Shown here piece by piece: positions 1-6,841 of a stretch of 6,967 nucleotides of DNA (positions are counted from its first letter, which is position 1; each line of letters begins with the position of its first letter). Origin of the DNA: a bacterium (GTDB taxonomy: Bacteria > Pseudomonadota > Gammaproteobacteria > Berkiellales > Berkiellaceae); contig RFNU01000206.1 in NCBI GenBank assembly GCA_009927065.1, positions 1-6,967 of the forward strand. Reading direction: 5' to 3'. Made by a program: the position numbers and the translations under genes. The notes under the pieces were generated by a model, which did not search any database, was not told the origin of the DNA, and saw only the letters and a program-made list of their open reading frames with translations.

Positions 1-2682
1 AATATTTTTTAGCGTCATCGAGGGGTTTTTGTCATGATGAAGTTCACCAGAAGCGATCATTGATGAGAACAATAAACGACGACCAGGATTTTTTATACAA
101 AATAATCGTTGATACTCTTCAATCAGTTCTATGATTTCTTTTCTTTTTCTGAGATAAGCCCAATCAAGTATTGTTTTATTATTGCAGTCTTTAATATGGA
201 ATATTTTGCTAGAAGATCGTTTTAACAAACACTCTAACATAGAATATCTATTGAGTATGACTGCTAAATGAGCGGCTGTGCGCCCATGCTTATTGAGCAA
301 AAGAGGGTTGCTATCACTTTTAAGGCAGGTGATCAGTAAACTTTCTTTGTTGTAAATGACCGCAAGATGAAGAGGCGTGTAGCCATTGTTATCATAACTA
401 TTGGAACTAGCTTGTATTAGTAAAGAAGCAATCCGATCATTGCCTTGAGCAAGAGCATGTTCAAGCGCGCTTAATCCTAACTGATCGGTATGATGGATCT
501 TAATTTTATGCTTGATCAACTCTTTTACAAGATCATCGTAACTACAACAAGTAGCCCAAATTAAAATCGGTTTTTCTTCAATCACGACATCATGAACATC
601 GACTCCCATTTGAATAAATTTTATCATCAGATCAACACGATGGTCTTTCGCAGCACATTGGAGCGCATCTAAGCCAATAATTGTTTTGGTTTCGGTATTA
701 AAGAGAATGTTTTTTATATAATAATCAATAAATAAATTATCTTTAAATTTAAGAGCAATAAATAAAAAACCATGCACATATTGAAACATTACATCACGAT
801 GTAACTGGTCTTGAATGAGCATAAAAATAAGATTGCGTTCCAGAGCATTCCAAACATCCTCATAGGAAAAAAATTGAGCAAGAATCTTATGACATAACTC
901 TTCCTTTATTTGCATTGTTGTTACAGAATCTCGTTTAATGTGAACGAGATTTAAACGATAATCACCCAATCTCACTCCTGACCATTTTCTGATCAAATCT
1001 GAAGTGATTCGCTCCAGTGATGCTATTATATTTTGGCTTTCTAAAAAAATTTCTTTTCTAGACAGCACCCTTATCTCGCCCTGAATACGAGAAAAACCTA
1101 GACTTCTGACATAATCAGCCATTGTTTCAAAAGCATCCTGATTGAGTTCTCTGCCATAGCCTAATGCTGACAACAACGTTGACAGTTGAACTTTTATAAG
1201 AGACTCAGGCCAAAGCGTCATCTTACTCATATGATCTATCATGTCGTTAAGATTTTCTGCTGGTTTAAAAGGAAAGAGAGTCTGTTGAACAAAACCGAGT
1301 AAAGATAATTTCTCTTCTCTAAAAAATTTAAGTCTCTTATAGGGAACTTTTTTAATCACTTTATAATGGTAACCAAGCAAACGATTTTTTTCTGTTAAAA
1401 ACAGTGCGCTTCCCGGCAAGTTGAAAAATCTTTTAATTAAAGTTTCTTGTGTGCTTTTTTCTAACAGGTTTTTAGGAAGATTTTTTTTAAAGAGCTGTTC
1501 TATAAGATTGTATTGAACCGGATCGTTTTTAAGAGTATTGATATACTGCTCAATATCGTGAGGATTATTATTTTGATCTAAACAAAAGATATCATCATGT
1601 TGCACGACAAGAGAGAAATCACCATATAAACTGTAGAGCGCTAAACTTAAAAATAAAGGCGAAGGTCGCTGATCACTTGTAATAAAAGATTCACTAGCGA
1701 TCATAGCATATTGTTCTTCTTGATTAGGAAGATAATCATTATCAAGATTACTAACAGCATAGCAATCTAAAAGTATTCTTTCAGCGAGACCTTCACTACA
1801 GCTAGGATGAGAAGAGTCTTCATATTCATAAGCACGAGCACTACTTTCCAGCACACTTATTAAGAGTAAAGAGCCGTTATTATCTTGCAGTAAACACCAT
1901 TGAGCATATTGAAAGACGACTTGATTGGCGACAAATGCCCCTTTGTCACTGTAAAAAGGCATGGCTTTTTTTAAATACTCTAAGAAGTCTTGCACACGCT
2001 TTTTTCTTTTTGACTCAAAACAACAATCTTCTATTTGATTTTTTATCAGTTCTAAACCAAGCGTTATAACTAATCCTTTGATTAATTGATTTAAATATAT
2101 TTTCTTCTGACCAGAACTCTCATCGGCAAATGATAATAACGTTGCAAATGTTTTTGGTTGAGCGATCATCTTTGTCAAATACGGATCGATGAGAGAAAGA
2201 CAATCAGCATACTGCTCTTGACTGACTATTGAGAGCATTGGTTGTAGAAAATCCTGTAAAGCCTGATAGATATCTTTACCTGGAAATAATATCTTGAGTG
2301 TCTGACGCAGTTGATTCTTAAAAAGCTCTTCTCTTAATAAAGAATGGCAAATCTTATTAGGCGATTTTTTTTCATAGTATGCTGCAATATACGATACTGC
2401 CGCTTCAATTGTTTTATTAAAATGAGGTTGTTGTGTAATTAAAAAAACTTGCTCTTCCAGCCAGGATAACCCTTTTTGTTTTGCTCGTAAAAAACTTTCA
2501 TCATGAATATCTTTACGATCGTCGGTATCCGAAAAATAAGATCGCCCAACTTTTTTTTGAATAAAAGGGAGATGCCGCGCTAATGAATCAATGTGCATGA
2601 AGTGATCGAAACATTCGTTCTGATCTATGATACAATCAGGGTTTTTTAAATAAGAGTCTATCAAATCTAAGGTCGTTATCAT
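1..2682 (-). CDS. Large ankyrin-repeat protein, C-terminus cut off by the window edge
   Basis: The frame is open for 894 codons from ATG at 2682 to base 1 with no stop, so the C-terminus lies outside the window. Residues 1 to about 665 are mostly helical-looking, rich in Leu, Lys and Glu, without signal peptide, clear membrane segment or any domain I recognise. Residues about 670-861 form a run of some six ankyrin repeats of 31-35 residues: GLDALQCAA (670), EKPILIWAT (703), GLSALEHAL (736), GYTPLHLAV (767), GRTAAHLAV (800), NKTILDWAY (835). The fourth and fifth match the G-x-TPLHLA consensus best; the others are degenerate. Ankyrin arrays bind proteins, and in intracellular bacteria such proteins are often secreted effectors; that role is inference only. 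An in-frame ATG at 2718 would add 12 residues, but its AGGA abuts the start codon, and a stop lies seven codons above it. Neither start has a well-spaced ribosome site. It is divergent from the synthase-like gene. Confidence 0.85.
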   Translation of the reverse strand, partial: MITTLDLIDSYLKNPDCIIDQNECFDHFMHIDSLARHLPFIQKKVGRSYFSDTDDRKDIHDESFLRAKQKGLSWLEEQVFLITQQPHFNKTIEAAVSYIAAYYEKKSPNKICHSLLREELFKNQLRQTLKILFPGKDIYQALQDFLQPMLSIVSQEQYADCLSLIDPYLTKMIAQPKTFATLLSFADESSGQKKIYLNQLIKGLVITLGLELIKNQIEDCCFESKRKKRVQDFLEYLKKAMPFYSDKGAFVANQVVFQYAQWCLLQDNNGSLLLISVLESSARAYEYEDSSHPSCSEGLAERILLDCYAVSNLDNDYLPNQEEQYAMIASESFITSDQRPSPLFLSLALYSLYGDFSLVVQHDDIFCLDQNNNPHDIEQYINTLKNDPVQYNLIEQLFKKNLPKNLLEKSTQETLIKRFFNLPGSALFLTEKNRLLGYHYKVIKKVPYKRLKFFREEKLSLLGFVQQTLFPFKPAENLNDMIDHMSKMTLWPESLIKVQLSTLLSALGYGRELNQDAFETMADYVRSLGFSRIQGEIRVLSRKEIFLESQNIIASLERITSDLIRKWSGVRLGDYRLNLVHIKRDSVTTMQIKEELCHKILAQFFSYEDVWNALERNLIFMLIQDQLHRDVMFQYVHGFLFIALKFKDNLFIDYYIKNILFNTETKTIIGLDALQCAAKDHRVDLMIKFIQMGVDVHDVVIEEKPILIWATCCSYDDLVKELIKHKIKIHHTDQLGLSALEHALAQGNDRIASLLIQASSNSYDNNGYTPLHLAVIYNKESLLITCLKSDSNPLLLNKHGRTAAHLAVILNRYSMLECLLKRSSSKIFHIKDCNNKTILDWAYLRKRKEIIELIEEYQRLFCIKNPGRRLLFSSMIASGELHHDKNPSMTLKNI

Positions 2683-2814
2683 AAAAAAATCACAGTATTG
2701 GGTTGTTGGGATTATCATTCCTATTGATTGCCGCTTCTACTGACTGAATCAAACCTACTCAAAAAGAAGATCTGCGATTAACTTGCACTCACCACGTTTC
2801 CTAAACCGTAGTGT

Positions 2815-2837
2815 AAACGATGAGCACTCAATCGTTT
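2815..2837. repeat. Inverted repeat, 7-bp arms
   Basis: AAACGAT at 2815-2821 is perfectly mirrored by ATCGTTT at 2831-2837, leaving a 9-base centre that itself reads GAGCACTCA. No T-run follows on either strand, so it is not a typical intrinsic terminator. It could be an operator for the divergent genes or part of a structured repeat. Confidence 0.5.
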
Positions 2838-2986
2838 CAGAGAAGCGTATCAAGCATGAAACAAGACTTTACTCCTAAAAAGTAATCTCAACCTGCTCTC
2901 CAGTGACTTAGGAATATGACCCCAACAATGAAGCAACCGTTCTGAAGAGTTGAATAAGCCAAGAGCAATAACTATGGCTACCGATT

Positions 2987-3027
2987 GATGAAAGCCAATG
3001 CCTCATCGAAAGCATTGGGCTCTCATC
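2987..3027. repeat. Long imperfect hairpin in the divergent spacer
   Basis: GATGA at 2987-2991 pairs with TCATC at 3023-3027, and after one mismatch AGCCAATGC at 2993-3001 pairs with 3012-3021, with one bulged G at 3019. That gives about 14 base pairs around a 10-base loop at 3002-3011. No T-tract follows, and no gene is seen ending here on either strand, so a terminator role has no client. It may belong to a small RNA, a leader, or a repeat element. Confidence 0.6.
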
Positions 3028-3129
3028 GTCATAAGAATTTTGTTGTATTTGTATGCAGGGTCTGCCCAAAAGATTAATTATCAAGTACACTCAATAATAC
3101 ATTTTTTGTTTTTAATTTTCTATTGAAAG

Positions 3130-4137
3130 ATGAGTATATCAACAAACATTTCTACCCGGCATGCTGATGGTTCGATCTTAATAAGAGGTCATGATTTTAA
3201 CGATATGATCGAGAACTTCTCTTATGAAAAAATAGCTTATTGTCTTTTATACGAAAAAGAGCCTTCCGATGAAGAACTGATTCAATTTAATGAGCGAGGC
3301 ACACTAGTTCGGAGGATGACTGCTGAGAGTTTGAAAACAGGGCAACAGCGATTTTTTGCTTCGCCTATTATTACCTTGCAATCTCTTTCAGCATCAATTC
3401 TGATTTATTATGATGACTGGGATTATATTAATCAGCTTCTTATGAGCATGTGTACATTCTATCGTTATCCCATAAGAGTGATGGATAATTATGAGTCTCA
3501 ACTACAATGGATGATCAGTCATGATGGCTATCCTATTAATCACGAATCGTATTTTGTTGGACTCATGAATCTTTATAGTGAGAATGCTGCCCAAGCATCA
3601 ACGTTAGTCGCTCGTGCAGTGGCTTCAACAAAAGCAGAAACACCTACGGCTTGCTCAGCAGCTTTTGGTGCTATGTCGGGGCTGGAAGAGTCAAAACAAC
3701 TTGAACTTGTTTTACCATGGGTTCAAGAAATGACTTTTGCAACGTATCGTCAAAAATTAAAAGATATGTATGAGCGAGGATATATTTTTCACGGATTTGC
3801 AGTTCAACAAGAATCTAAAAATTATTACGCTAAAACTGCGAAAAAAATTGCTGAGTTATTGTCAGATCGTCAAGAACGTTACGGCGCGCTTTTCCAACTT
3901 GCAGCATGTATTGAGGAAGAACTCGCTTTATTGGGCAACCTTTATCCGACGCTTGATTATTATACTGCGTTATCATTGTCTTTTTTAGAAATACCGGCAG
4001 GATCTTTTTCTATTTTTTATGCATTTTCACGCATCACAGGAATCATAGCGCATATTGGAGAGCAACGATTGTCTAAAGAGGTTTTATCAATCAATTTTCC
4101 AATGATTGGATTCAATAATCCCTCCACCGAGGCATAA
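3130..4137 (+). CDS. Citrate/2-methylcitrate synthase-like protein lacking catalytic histidines (probable pseudoenzyme)
   Basis: This 335-residue protein shows the citrate synthase family in order: DGSILIRGHDFNDMI (13-27) and FSYEKIAYCLLYEKEPSDEEL (30-50) match the N-terminal DG-x-L-RG-D and F-E-AY-LL-G-P motifs; ASTLVARAVAST (156-167) matches the ASTFTAR-x-x-AST helix; YPTLDYYTA (272-280) and SRITGIIAHIGEQ (300-312) match the YPN-D-FY-A and SR-x-x-G-x-AH-x-EQ motifs. The residues that do the chemistry are changed. In GPLHGGAN the His position is Glu187; in GHAVYRESDP, the PrpC form of the second site, it is Phe223, within GFAVQQES; and the AEH-x-x-N histidine is Asn152. Asp276 and Arg301 remain. 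It is shorter than the usual 360-430 residues and lacks the usual Arg-rich tail. A stop six bases upstream fixes ATG 3130 as the first start; its GAAAG is too close to be a normal ribosome site. Catalysis is unlikely; regulation, scaffolding or action in a host is possible. Family assignment is strong by motif; function is unknown. Confidence 0.8.
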   Translation: MSISTNISTRHADGSILIRGHDFNDMIENFSYEKIAYCLLYEKEPSDEELIQFNERGTLVRRMTAESLKTGQQRFFASPIITLQSLSASILIYYDDWDYINQLLMSMCTFYRYPIRVMDNYESQLQWMISHDGYPINHESYFVGLMNLYSENAAQASTLVARAVASTKAETPTACSAAFGAMSGLEESKQLELVLPWVQEMTFATYRQKLKDMYERGYIFHGFAVQQESKNYYAKTAKKIAELLSDRQERYGALFQLAACIEEELALLGNLYPTLDYYTALSLSFLEIPAGSFSIFYAFSRITGIIAHIGEQRLSKEVLSINFPMIGFNNPSTEA

Positions 4138-5154
4138 ATTATCTTTGTAAAAAACAATCGATTGTCCGGCAGTAATAGCTCGCTGAGGGTTATTAAAGAG
4201 AACGTTAACACCCTCGCTTGTTTTATACACTGTACACTCTTGCAGTTCTTGCAAATGCCGAATACGGCTGCGTGCATTAAAAGTATCATCAATCATAGGA
4301 TGTTGCCATTGAATGTTTTTTGCACTTAAATGGTTGCTTATCAGTAACGGATCGGCATGATTTTGACTGACTATTAATTCGTTTATTGTATAATCTTTTT
4401 TGACAACATACCAAGGATCTTCACTGTAAGACACTTGTCCACCTAAATTTAAGCCCGAGCGTTGACCTAAAGTATAAAGGCCTAGTCCAGCATGAGTGCC
4501 GATAGCGTCTCCGCGCGTTGTGCGAATAATACCCGGTTGATGAATCATATATTGACCTAAAAATTGTCGAAAGTTTTTAGGACCAATAAAGCAAATTCCG
4601 GTAGAATCATCTTTATTATGGGTTATTAATCCATGCTCTTTAGCTATCAATCTCACGTCACTCTTGCGTAAGTGCGCCAACGGAAAAAGAGCGTCTTTAA
4701 ACACATCTGGCTTAACAGCCCATAAAAAATAGGTTTGATCTTTACTGTGATCGAGAGGCGTGCAAAGATGGTTGTTTTCAGTGAGGCCGGCGTAGTGGCC
4801 AGTGGCAATTTTATCGGCACCGTGAGCTTTACACCAGTGATAAAACTTATCAAATTTAATATATTGATTGCAAAGAATATCAGGATTGGGTGTTCGGCCT
4901 AACTCAATTTCTTTTAAAAATTCTTCAAAAACGTTATCCCAATAGTCATTTGAGAAATCAACAACATGAAGGTTTATATCAAGGCTTTTTGCAATCAGTG
5001 TGGCATCACTTAAATCTTGTGTTAATTGGCAATGCTCATCATGTTGAGACCAGTTTTTCATAAAAACAGCTTGGACATCGTAACCTTGTTGCTTCAGTAA
5101 TAATGCGCTAACGGAAGAGTCAACACCGCCAGATAAACCGACAAATACTTTCAT
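4087..5154 (-). CDS. mnmA: tRNA-specific 2-thiouridylase MnmA
   Basis: MnmA is a cytoplasmic enzyme that adenylates U34 of tRNA-Lys, -Glu and -Gln and swaps in sulfur delivered by the IscS/Tus relay, giving the 2-thio half of mnm5s2U. The 355-residue protein has the ATP-binding PP-loop SGGVDSS at residues 8-14, the GRTPNPDILCN segment with Cys95, GHYA at 119-122, KDQTYFL at 138-144, and DSTGICFIG with the catalytic Cys188. Downstream come LGQRSGL and the terminal CLGGGIIE motif, so all parts are present; E. coli MnmA is slightly longer at about 368 residues. ATG 5154 gives the canonical MKVFVGLSGGVDSS start, though no Shine-Dalgarno is visible. It is divergent from icd across about 270 bases. 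Its last 51 bases overlap the convergent synthase-like gene, and hflD-purB, which follow mnmA in many gammaproteobacteria, are not there. Confidence 0.97.
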   Translation of the reverse strand: MKVFVGLSGGVDSSVSALLLKQQGYDVQAVFMKNWSQHDEHCQLTQDLSDATLIAKSLDINLHVVDFSNDYWDNVFEEFLKEIELGRTPNPDILCNQYIKFDKFYHWCKAHGADKIATGHYAGLTENNHLCTPLDHSKDQTYFLWAVKPDVFKDALFPLAHLRKSDVRLIAKEHGLITHNKDDSTGICFIGPKNFRQFLGQYMIHQPGIIRTTRGDAIGTHAGLGLYTLGQRSGLNLGGQVSYSEDPWYVVKKDYTINELIVSQNHADPLLISNHLSAKNIQWQHPMIDDTFNARSRIRHLQELQECTVYKTSEGVNVLFNNPQRAITAGQSIVFYKDNLCLGGGIIESNHWKID

Positions 5155-5170
5155 GTTATTTTGATTAAAG

Positions 5171-5189
5171 ATTGAGTAATGTGCTCAAT
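5171..5189. promoter_or_regulatory. Inverted repeat at the mnmA transcription start region
   Basis: ATTGAG at 5171-5176 is mirrored by CTCAAT at 5184-5189 around a 7-base centre. It runs into the proposed mnmA -10 box and would cover the start of transcription, so it could be an operator or a small hairpin at the 5' end of the mRNA. The arms are short and AT-rich, and chance is a real alternative. Confidence 0.3.
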
Positions 5190-5217
5190 TATAAATCTTT
5201 TTTTATGAAAATGAGAA
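5188..5217 (-). promoter_or_regulatory. Probable sigma-70 promoter of mnmA
   Basis: On the minus strand a perfect TATAAT occupies 5193-5188, and TTCTCA at 5217-5212 matches four of six -35 bases with an 18-base spacer. Transcription would begin near 5181 and give a leader of about 27 bases before the mnmA ATG at 5154. The -10 is strong, but AT-rich DNA yields such boxes by chance. Confidence 0.5.
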
Positions 5218-5238
5218 TACACAATATGTTTTTATAGT

Positions 5239-5252
5239 AAATATCGATATTT
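5239..5252. promoter_or_regulatory. 14-bp perfect palindrome between mnmA and icd
   Basis: AAATATCGATATTT reads the same on both strands and is followed on the plus strand by more T residues. It lies upstream of the proposed mnmA -35 and well upstream of icd, where a regulator of either gene could bind. It has no G+C-rich stem, so it is not a convincing terminator. Chance in AT-rich DNA cannot be excluded. Confidence 0.25.
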
Positions 5253-5383
5253 TTTTTATACCCAAGCATATAAGATGTCACCATTTTAATCAAAAACAAT
5301 CCAGATGAGCGTGATTCTCAATCAATAACGACAATATTTTTGAGCGACAAGAGGTTATATATGCTTTTTTTATCATCTAAAAA

Positions 5384-5392
5384 TGCTATGCT
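5384..5392 (+). promoter_or_regulatory. Possible extended -10 promoter element for icd
   Basis: TGCTATGCT holds the TG of an extended -10 at 5384-5385 and TATGCT at 5387-5392, four of six matches to TATAAT. No good -35 lies at the right distance, which extended -10 promoters tolerate. Transcription would start near 5399, about 28 bases before the chosen icd start. Weak evidence. Confidence 0.3.
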
Positions 5393-5414
5393 TTGGAGTA
5401 ACAATTTAAGATAA

Positions 5415-5418
5415 CGGA
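5415..5418 (+). promoter_or_regulatory. Ribosome binding site that decides the icd start
   Basis: CGGA at 5415-5418 lies 9 bases before ATG 5428, a normal spacing, but directly abuts the in-frame ATG at 5419. The later ATG is therefore the better start, and the earlier one would add only three residues. Confidence 0.55.
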
Positions 5419-5427
5419 ATGTTAATA

Positions 5428-6693
5428 ATGAATCATTTTTCAGATAAAATCATTATACCTCAAGGAGATAAAATAGAAATAGCAGAAGATGGAAGCTTAA
5501 TAGTCCCCGATCACCCGATTATTCCTTTTCTAACAGGAGATGGGATTGGCATTGATATTACACCTGTGATGCAACATGTTTTAGATGCAGCGGTTCATTT
5601 AGCTTATGGATCTCAGCGTTCACTCAATTGGATGGAAATTTACGCCGGTGAGCGAGCAACGGAAGTTTATGGTGAAAATGTTTTTTTACCGCCAGAAAGT
5701 TTTGATATTATTAATGAGTATAAAGTTGCTATTAAAGGCCCCTTGACAACACCGACAGGGAAAGGCATTCGATCCTTAAATGTCGCACTACGACAAAAAC
5801 TCGATCTTTATATTTGTTTACGCCCAGTACGTTATTATCAAGGTACACCGAGTGTTGTAAAAAATCCTCAACTTGTTGATATGGTTATTTTCCGTGAAAA
5901 TGCTGAAGATATTTATGCTGGAATCGAATGGCCTGCCGATAGTGAGGGCGCTAAAAAAATCATTAATATCTTACAACAAGAAATGGGAGTTCAAGCTATT
6001 CGGTTCCCAGAACATTGCGGGATCGGTATTAAACCAGTCTCTCAAGCCGGTTCAGAAAGGTTAATGAGAGCTGCAATAGAATATGCTATTACTCACAATC
6101 GTCGTTCAGTGACCATTGTGCACAAAGGTAATATTATGAAATTCACCGAAGGTGCTTTTAAGCAATGGGGTTATGATCTAGCGATGAATGAGTACGGAGC
6201 CGTGATTGCAGAAGATGAATATTCTCTTGTTCTTAAATCACCGAAGACAGGTCAAGATATTCTGATCTCTAATGTTCTTGCTGATGCCTTTTTACAACAA
6301 ATCCTCTTACGACCAGAAGAGTATGATGTTATTGCAACATTAAATTTAAATGGCGACTATATTTCTGATGCGTTAGCAGCGCAAGTAGGGGGTGTTGGTA
6401 TCGCACCGGGTGCTAATATTGGGGACGGCGTGGCTATCTTTGAAGCCACACACGGTACAGCACCTAGACACAAGGGCTTAAATAAAGTTAATCCAAGCTC
6501 TCTTATTTTGTCAGGACAAATGATGTTACAACATTTAGGATGGCATGAAGCTGCTGAGCTGATTGAACGAGGCATGCAAAGAGCTATTTTAGATAAACAA
6601 GTGACTTATGATTTACATCGCTTGATGGATGACGCAACATTGTTAACAACTTCTGAATTCGGACAAGCTGTTATTGAAAGAATGAGTATTTAA
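5428..6693 (+). CDS. icd: Isocitrate dehydrogenase, NADP-type (TCA cycle)
   Basis: Icd oxidises and decarboxylates isocitrate to 2-oxoglutarate with Mg2+ or Mn2+ and NADP+, as a cytoplasmic dimer. The 421-residue product follows the E. coli enzyme (416 residues) almost end to end. Numbered from ATG 5428: IPFLTGDGIGID near the N-terminus; IRSLNVALRQ with the substrate and phosphorylation serine Ser116 (E. coli Ser113); YICLRPVRYYQG; ENAEDIYAGIEW with catalytic Tyr163; VHKGNIMKFTEG with Lys233; and metal-binding Asp286, Asp310 and Asp314. Tyr394 and Arg398, equivalent to E. coli Tyr391 and Arg395 that grip the NADP 2'-phosphate, are kept, while Lys344-Tyr345 become Arg347-His348. That still suits NADP rather than NAD. 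Ser116 means control by an AceK-type kinase is possible, but aceK is not in the window. It is divergent from mnmA and followed by hairpins likely to end its transcript. Confidence 0.97.
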   Translation: MNHFSDKIIIPQGDKIEIAEDGSLIVPDHPIIPFLTGDGIGIDITPVMQHVLDAAVHLAYGSQRSLNWMEIYAGERATEVYGENVFLPPESFDIINEYKVAIKGPLTTPTGKGIRSLNVALRQKLDLYICLRPVRYYQGTPSVVKNPQLVDMVIFRENAEDIYAGIEWPADSEGAKKIINILQQEMGVQAIRFPEHCGIGIKPVSQAGSERLMRAAIEYAITHNRRSVTIVHKGNIMKFTEGAFKQWGYDLAMNEYGAVIAEDEYSLVLKSPKTGQDILISNVLADAFLQQILLRPEEYDVIATLNLNGDYISDALAAQVGGVGIAPGANIGDGVAIFEATHGTAPRHKGLNKVNPSSLILSGQMMLQHLGWHEAAELIERGMQRAILDKQVTYDLHRLMDDATLLTTSEFGQAVIERMSI

Positions 6694-6700
6694 CGAACGT

Positions 6701-6733
6701 TGGGTAATTTGCCACTTAGGAGTGAATTACCCA
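6701..6733 (+). repeat. Hairpin just after the icd stop codon
   Basis: TGGGTAATT at 6701-6709 is mirrored by AATTACCCA at 6725-6733, a 9-bp perfect stem. Inside it, after a three-base bulge, CACT (6713-6716) pairs with AGTG (6721-6724) around a TAGG loop. It begins 8 bases after the icd stop. No T-tract follows directly, so it is more likely a 3' end protecting stem, or the first half of a compound terminator, than a terminator by itself. Confidence 0.6.
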
Positions 6734-6757
6734 TCCATAAATGAGCGGGCTTTTCAT

Positions 6758-6799
6758 TAAGCGATAGCAATAACGTGTTGCCGCTTAGCAGTCTTTTTT
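6758..6799 (+). terminator. Probable intrinsic terminator of icd
   Basis: TAAGCG at 6758-6763 pairs with CGCTTA at 6782-6787, and GCAA (6767-6770) pairs with TTGC (6778-6781) inside it. This makes a 10-bp stem with a three-base bulge and a 7-base loop. Six T residues follow at 6794-6799, six bases after the stem, which is farther than ideal. It lies about 65 bases past the icd stop. Confidence 0.5.
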
Positions 6800-6820
6800 G
6801 ACGTCTCATTAAGCACTGCG

Positions 6821-6841
6821 CTTTGAGAGCTTGGCTCAAAG
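6821..6841. repeat. Third hairpin downstream of icd
   Basis: CTTTGAG at 6821-6827 is mirrored by CTCAAAG at 6835-6841 around a 7-base loop, and GCG/CGC extend the stem beyond one bulged base at 6842. Its left shoulder repeats TCATTAAGC (6806-6814), which also opens the previous hairpin (6754-6762), and both hairpins end in CGCTTA, so the two units look related. No T-run follows. Confidence 0.45.

Larger units (their letters stand above)
2683..3129. other. Gene-free divergent spacer between the ankyrin and synthase-like genes
   Basis: About 447 bases carry no convincing gene on either strand. The stretch 2721-3060 is about 41% G+C by hand count, somewhat above the AT-rich genes around it, and holds two strong hairpins listed separately. 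The last 60 bases before 3130 turn very AT-rich and contain AATAAT at 3093-3098, a possible -10 for the plus-strand gene, but no good -35 partner was found. The promoters of both flanking genes must lie here unless transcription comes from outside. The mix of structure and slightly foreign composition fits an old repeat or mobile-element remnant, or a small RNA, but nothing here decides between them. Confidence 0.5.

Noticed and set aside
3055..3065. GCAG-GGT-CTGC small dyad before the synthase-like gene
   Set aside because: Only 4-bp arms with a 3-base loop; too short to claim as an operator or hairpin.
2908..3090. 60-codon minus-strand open frame in the spacer, starting MYLIINLLGRPC
   Set aside because: No family resemblance, no clear ribosome site, and it runs through the long hairpin; more likely a chance frame in a structured spacer.
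4017..4292. 91-codon minus-strand frame across the mnmA and synthase-like ends
   Set aside because: It is out of frame with mnmA, which is conserved in full over the same bases, so it is a shadow frame.
6357..6575. 72-codon minus-strand frame inside icd
   Set aside because: It lies wholly antisense to the strongly conserved Icd C-terminal half and has no recognisable content.
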